Shown: positions 6,468-9,220 of the stretch, one piece after another
How the letters are laid out: each line of letters opens with the position of its first letter
How positions within the stretch are numbered: position 1 is the stretch's first letter
NCBI GenBank assembly: GCA_041484095.1
Contig: JBGPGW010000135.1
Location: 1 to 9,220, forward strand
Direction of reading: 5' to 3'
From: JBGPGW01 sp041484095
GTDB lineage: Bacteria > Pseudomonadota > Alphaproteobacteria > CADEGL01
DNA length: 9,220 nucleotides
Program-made: the position numbers and the translations under genes
Notes under the pieces: model-generated
Told to the model about the DNA's origin: nothing
The model's input: the letters and a program-made list of their open reading frames with translations, nothing else
Databases searched by the model: none

Positions 6468-7811
6468 ATGACCGTTGATACGCACTCCGTCGCCATGCTT
6501 CACCGCGATCAGAGCTGGCCAATCCCCCTGACGATCGCCGTCGCCGTCGCGGCCATCGCCTATCTCATCCCCGCGATGATCAACGGCTTTCCGATCGTCT
6601 ATTGGGACACTGGCGGCTATCTCACGGCCGGTGTGCGCGACGAATACGTTCCGAACCGATCCGTCTATTACGCCTGGTTTGCGGAGTTTGCCGGATTTGC
6701 ATCCGCCTGGGGCGTCATTGCCGTGCAGGCCGCGCTGTCGGCGGCAACTTTGGCCGCCATCGTTCGGATGCTTTCGCCAGGCTCGACGGCTGTGACGGTC
6801 GGCGCCCTTTTCGCGAGCTGTTTGACCGCGCTGCCGTGGTACGCGTCCTGGCTGATGCCGGACGTGTTTGCAGGGCTGGCGATCCTCGCGACCTTGGGTC
6901 TCGTCTTCGGGACGTGGTCGCGGTGGCAGAGCGCTGCGCTCTGTCTCGTCGTCATCTTTTCCCTGCTCAGCCACACATCGCATTTCCCGCTCGTGGCCGC
7001 GACGATCGCGGGTGCAGTCATCGGCGCCCTTCTGTATCGCGTGCGCGCGGCATGGCTTCTTCCAACGGGGTGCCTCGCCGCCGCCGTCGGCCTCACGGTC
7101 CTTGCCAACACGCTTCTGACCGGGCACGCATTCTTCAACCGCACGGGATGGGTTCTGCTCTTCTCGCGGCTTGCCGAAAGCGGGCTCGTGCAGGAGCAGT
7201 TGGACCGGCGTTGCAATGACAATCCGGACTGGTCGAAGCTATGTACCTATCGAGACCGGATCCCGGAAAACGCCGAGCAGTGGCTCTGGCAACGTGGCAC
7301 GCCGTTTTGGCGCATCGGCAACTGGGAGGGCACGCGGGAGGACAGCCGGCGCATCGTCATCGACGTGATCCGTGAACATCCCGTCGAGGCCGCGCTCTTT
7401 GCCTTACAGGGCTTCGGCAAGCAGCTCACGCTCATCGAGCTTGGCGAGGGCACCGAGAGTCAGGAGTGGTTTCTAGCCTGGACGATCAAGGCATCGTTTC
7501 CACGTGAATTCGGGGCGTGGCGGCGCGCGCTGCAACAAAGCGACGAGTTGCAGCCCCTTGCCCGCATGGCCAATCGCGTTCATCTGCCGATCGTGCTTGC
7601 CGGCTTGGCGTTGACGGCCTTCGGCCTGTTCGCGCGACGCCTCGCGCCGAGGCTCCGGGCGGCCTGCTTCACGGTCCTGGTCGCGTTTCTCGCCAATGCG
7701 TTCGTATGCGGCGCCTTGTCGGGGCCCCATGACCGCTATCAGGTGCGCCTGATCTGGGTGGTTCTCGCGACGGCCGTCCCGGTCGCCGCCGCCTTGAGAC
7801 GGACGCGCTAA
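6468..7811 (+). CDS. Multi-pass membrane protein, possible GT-C glycosyltransferase-like
   Basis: A 447-residue inner-membrane protein with about ten hydrophobic segments, near residues 20-40, 78-98, 107-127, 132-149, 155-172, 173-191, 195-215, 372-390, 398-416 and 427-445. A long soluble loop (about 220-370) separates the last three. An aspartate in YWDTGGYL (about D47) lies just after the first segment, where GT-C glycosyltransferases of the PMT/ArnT type place their catalytic acid. LMPDVFAG (about 129-136) and GPHDRYQVR (about 419-427) are further conserved-looking blocks. I infer transfer of a sugar from a polyprenyl-phosphate donor, but no family is firmly recognised. The start is uncertain: AGG stands five bases before the ATG at 6468, and a second in-frame ATG lies nine codons on. 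The gene lies directly after the methyltransferase and its stop abuts a terminator hairpin. Confidence 0.8.
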   Translation: MTVDTHSVAMLHRDQSWPIPLTIAVAVAAIAYLIPAMINGFPIVYWDTGGYLTAGVRDEYVPNRSVYYAWFAEFAGFASAWGVIAVQAALSAATLAAIVRMLSPGSTAVTVGALFASCLTALPWYASWLMPDVFAGLAILATLGLVFGTWSRWQSAALCLVVIFSLLSHTSHFPLVAATIAGAVIGALLYRVRAAWLLPTGCLAAAVGLTVLANTLLTGHAFFNRTGWVLLFSRLAESGLVQEQLDRRCNDNPDWSKLCTYRDRIPENAEQWLWQRGTPFWRIGNWEGTREDSRRIVIDVIREHPVEAALFALQGFGKQLTLIELGEGTESQEWFLAWTIKASFPREFGAWRRALQQSDELQPLARMANRVHLPIVLAGLALTAFGLFARRLAPRLRAACFTVLVAFLANAFVCGALSGPHDRYQVRLIWVVLATAVPVAAALRRTR

Positions 7812-7817
7812 ATGAAA

Positions 7818-7844
7818 CACCCGGCGCGGGATCCGCGCCGGGTG
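7818..7844. terminator. Bidirectional terminator hairpin between convergent genes
   Basis: CACCCGGCGCG (7818-7828) pairs perfectly with CGCGCCGGGTG (7834-7844) around a five-base loop. In the minus direction it is followed by TTTCATTT, which suits termination of carD. In the plus direction it begins six bases after the stop of the membrane-protein gene but has no T-run, so termination there would be weaker. Confidence 0.75.
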
Positions 7845-7871
7845 CAAAATCGTCCGTCCCGTGTCCGTCCG

Positions 7872-8396
7872 TCAGGCCGTGTGAAGGACCTTCTCGAGCC
7901 GCTTGATCGCCGCGTCTTCAGCGATCCGCTCGACAGCGGCCAGTTCCCGCACCAGCCGGTCGAACGCAGCCTGGTACATCTGTCGCTCGCTGTATGACTG
8001 ATCGGGCTGGTCGCCCTTCCGATGGAGATCGCGAACGACCTCTGCGATCGAGACGGGATTGCCCGAATTGATCTTGGCCTCGTATTCCTGGGCGCGGCGG
8101 CTCCACATCGTGCGCTTCACCCGCGTCCGCCTCTTCAAGGTCGTGAGAGCGGTCTCCATGATCTTGCGATTGCTCAGGCGGCGAAGGCCCGCCGCCTCGA
8201 CCTTCCCGATCGGCACCCGCAGCGTCATTCGTTCCTTATCGAAATTGATGACAAAGACCTTGAGCTCATTGTCACCGACGGCGTGTGTTTCGACGCCCGT
8301 CACGCGGCCGACGCCATGCGTGGGATAGACGACATACTCTCCGGCTTTGAAGATGATGTCCTTGGAGGTGCTCCGAATCTTTTTCAATGCGCTCAC
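7872..8396 (-). CDS. carD: CarD/CdnL-family RNA polymerase-binding transcription regulator
   Basis: The 174-residue product matches the CarD family. The N-terminal RNA polymerase-interacting (Tudor-like) domain is at about 13-72 (FKAGEYVVYPTHGVGRV, then VFVINFDKERMTLRVP). The C-terminal helical DNA-binding domain contains TMWSRRAQEYEAKINSG, whose tryptophan (about W98) corresponds to the one that wedges at the upstream edge of the transcription bubble in mycobacterial CarD. Known members bind the beta subunit and stabilise open complexes at housekeeping and rRNA promoters. The start is ambiguous. GTG at 8396 gives MSALKKIRSTSK and has GAGAG close upstream. GTGs at 8426 and 8432 would add 10-12 residues (MCVGRTARCERA); the last has AGGAGG about 11 bases upstream. 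I chose 8396 because the added residues look unlike the family. The gene ends 28 bases before the shared terminator. Confidence 0.93.
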   Translation of the reverse strand: MSALKKIRSTSKDIIFKAGEYVVYPTHGVGRVTGVETHAVGDNELKVFVINFDKERMTLRVPIGKVEAAGLRRLSNRKIMETALTTLKRRTRVKRTMWSRRAQEYEAKINSGNPVSIAEVVRDLHRKGDQPDQSYSERQMYQAAFDRLVRELAAVERIAEDAAIKRLEKVLHTA

Positions 8397-8504
8397 GGCT
8401 CTCTCACATCTTGCTGTCCTGCCCACGCACACCTCGTGCGGGCCCTCCTGGGGGACCGCCTTCGGCTTTCTTCCCTGTGGTCTTATGCCACGCTCGGAAA
8501 CTTA

Positions 8505-8533
8505 AAGAGACACGACGCGCAGCCGTGTCTCTT
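8505..8533. repeat. Perfect 10-bp inverted repeat (hairpin) upstream of carD
   Basis: AAGAGACACG (8505-8514) and CGTGTCTCTT (8524-8533) are exact reverse complements around a nine-base loop. On the minus strand the hairpin is followed by TTAAGTTT, so it may be a modest terminator for transcription arriving from the cytochrome side, or a leader hairpin or operator of carD. The sequence alone does not decide between these. Confidence 0.6.
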
Positions 8534-8559
8534 CATGAAAAGTTCATACCACATTAAGA

Positions 8560-8646
8560 GTGATAAAGATAGGTCGTAAGTATCTCTAACGACTGCGTTT
8601 TTGACCTAACCTATTGTTTTATCACAATTATTCTATATGTTGTGAT
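8560..8646. promoter_or_regulatory. AT-rich patch with three mutually complementary arms
   Basis: GTGATAAA (8560-8567) is the exact reverse complement of TTTATCAC (8618-8625). The overlapping ATCACAA (8621-8627) is the exact reverse complement of TTGTGAT (8640-8646), 12 bases away. Inside the first pair, TAGGTC (8570-8575) can pair with GACCTA (8603-8608), and GTCGT (8573-8577) with ACGAC (8589-8593). On the plus strand TTGACC (8601-8606) stands 16 bases before CACAAT (8623-8628), a possible promoter overlapping the shared arm. This could be an operator region, or RNA with alternative folds. No gene on the plus strand obviously uses it. Confidence 0.3.
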
Positions 8647-8698
8647 TCGTTCATTTAAACGATCAATGTCTAGCGCCACGGGCCGGACGTCACCACCA

Positions 8699-8721
8699 GT
8701 TACCGCGCACGTTACCGCGCA
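8699..8721. repeat. Tandem 12-base direct repeat
   Basis: GTTACCGCGCA occurs at 8699-8709 and again at 8711-8721, a unit of 12 bases repeated twice. It lies just beyond the recognisable end of the cytochrome remnant and is probably a local slippage duplication. Confidence 0.5.
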
Positions 8722-8760
8722 AGGACTTAGGCGAGGCGCACCCTTTGGGTATCGGAGGGC

Positions 8761-9089
8761 CGTTGCCGGCTGTCGCTGCCCAGTTATGAAGGCGGCAATA
8801 TCCTCGCCTGCTGGACCGACAGGACCGGGCGGCGGAAATCGATCTCGTAAGGCATGTTTTCGCGGATAAAGGCGGCCGCCATCGCCAAGTGGTTCATACC
8901 TGCGGCTGCGTCGACGCTTTCAGGCCCCAGAAGGGCGTCACGGAGTACCCGTCGGCCGGCTCCGGCCGCGGCGTTGGCCTTCCCCCTCCGCCCCATGACA
9001 GCTCGCGCAGTCGCTCCGATAGGCAAGCTACCCACGTTCGACGCTGCCAGCAAAGCGACGCCGATAAGCGCCGCGCCGCGCTCTCTCAT
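8761..9089 (-). pseudogene. Frameshifted remnant of a small secreted c-type cytochrome (TsdA-like C-terminal region)
   Basis: Pieces of one protein appear in successive minus-strand frames. Piece 1 is a signal-peptide-like start, MRERGAALIGVALLAA, from the ATG at 9089. Piece 2 (from about 9027) reads LAYRSDCASCHGAEGEG, with the haem-c site CASCH at 9009-8995. Piece 3 (from about 8953) reads DGYSVTPFWG. Piece 4 (8924-8805) reads PESVDAAAGMNHLAMAAAFI followed by RENMPYEIDFRRPVLSVQQA. Piece 5 (from 8805) reads EDIAAFITGQRQPA. Joined, these follow the order seen in cytochromes related to thiosulfate dehydrogenase (haem site, Y-P-P-L-W-G-P-x-S, G-A-G-M, A-A-x-F-I-x-x-N-M-P with the likely axial Met, then A-x-D-V-A-A-Y-I). 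Each junction corresponds to one missing base, near 9030, between 8980 and 8953, at the GGGG run 8928-8925, and at 8806. Read intact, it would be about 110 residues with one haem. The true stop is not identifiable. Sequencing error is possible, but neighbouring genes are unbroken. Confidence 0.75.
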
Positions 9090-9134
9090 GCCTGTCTCAA
9101 TTCGACCGCAAGGCGGATGCGCGTCGTCGCGCCA

Positions 9135-9220
9135 TCAACGTTTGGCTGGATTCGCGCTGAAAAGATCGTTGAGCTTGTTTGGCGTGTCCTTGAATTGATC
9201 CGCATCGGCCGGCACTTCGC
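9135..9220 (-). CDS. C-terminal end of an unidentified protein (partial, runs off the right edge)
   Basis: An open minus-strand frame entering from the right edge ends with TGA at 9137-9135. The last 27 residues begin EVPADADQFKDTPNKLND and end LFSANPAKR, a hydrophilic tail that I cannot place in a family. It ends 45 bases before the start of the cytochrome remnant on the same strand, so the two were probably once co-transcribed. That makes a redox enzyme using the cytochrome as electron acceptor a reasonable guess, but nothing in these residues proves it. Confidence 0.55.
   Translation of the reverse strand, partial: EVPADADQFKDTPNKLNDLFSANPAKR

Larger units (their letters stand above)
8397..8760. 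other. Gene-poor region upstream of carD
   Basis: I see no convincing coding sequence here. The left part (8397-8500) is GC-rich and should hold the carD leader. The middle (about 8500-8670) is strikingly AT-rich against its surroundings and contains the inverted repeats listed separately. The right part (8690-8760) is GC-rich again and lies downstream of the broken cytochrome gene. No carD promoter with good boxes could be picked out. Confidence 0.6.

Noticed and set aside
6303..7127. A 274-codon minus-strand frame
   Set aside because: Highly charged and without motifs; it lies opposite the methyltransferase end and the membrane protein, whose hydrophobic segments are clear.
8621..8646. A CRP/FNR-type binding site
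   Set aside because: The half-sites are in the wrong orientation and spacing: TCACA...TGTGA with 12 bases between, not TGTGA-N6-TCACA.
8505..8760. A tRNA or tmRNA gene with a phage attachment site
   Set aside because: No cloverleaf, T-loop GTTCRA motif or CCA-type end could be found on either strand, and there is no integrase nearby.
8642..8869. A 75-codon plus-strand frame starting in the AT-rich patch
   Set aside because: It starts at a GTG without a clear ribosome-binding site, has no motif, and its second half is antisense to the cytochrome remnant.
8784..9089. A 101-residue hypothetical protein as an intact gene
   Set aside because: Its middle (VMGRRGKANAAAGAGRR) is a shifted reading of the haem-site region; the true protein pieces lie in other frames, so it is treated as part of a pseudogene.

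Overview
The window is GC-rich DNA with the dense, mostly gap-free gene layout of a proteobacterial chromosome. The CarD/CdnL protein near the right end carries the TMWSRRAQEYEAKINSG block that I associate with alphaproteobacterial CarD, so an alphaproteobacterium is my best inference. No ribosomal RNA, tRNA, CRISPR array, transposase or integrase is visible.

Left block (1-5657, all minus strand, read right to left): a catabolic-looking cluster. From its promoter at about 5657 the order is an M20-type N-carbamoyl-amino-acid hydrolase (4375-5604), a metal-dependent amidohydrolase of the ATZ/TRZ type (2908-4341), an unnamed 355-residue protein built from two related halves (1759-2826), a PLP-dependent group II amino acid decarboxylase (260-1714), and at the left edge a fragment resembling the beta chain of succinyl/malate-CoA ligase (1-239). 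A second good promoter at 2859-2886 probably drives the last three genes separately. Read as a pathway (inference), a ring or amide is opened, a carbamoyl group is removed to give an L-amino acid, and that amino acid is decarboxylated. The substrate cannot be read from the sequence.

Middle block (5725-7811, plus strand): a class I SAM-dependent methyltransferase, followed 47 bases later by a multi-pass membrane protein with the look of a GT-C glycosyltransferase-like protein. They run divergently from the catabolic cluster. An 11-bp hairpin at 7818-7844 separates them from the convergent carD gene.

Right block (7872-9220, minus strand): carD, then about 360 bases without a convincing gene that contain an AT-rich patch with several inverted repeats. 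Next is the wreck of a small secreted c-type cytochrome (8761-9089), broken by four apparent single-base losses but still showing a signal peptide, a CASCH haem site and a recognisable C-terminal half. The last 27 codons of an unidentified gene run in from the right edge.

The most interesting points are the hydrolase/decarboxylase cluster with its duplicated-domain unknown protein, the palindrome inside the internal promoter, the shattered cytochrome, and the CoA-ligase-like fragment that appears to lack most of its ATP-grasp lobe.
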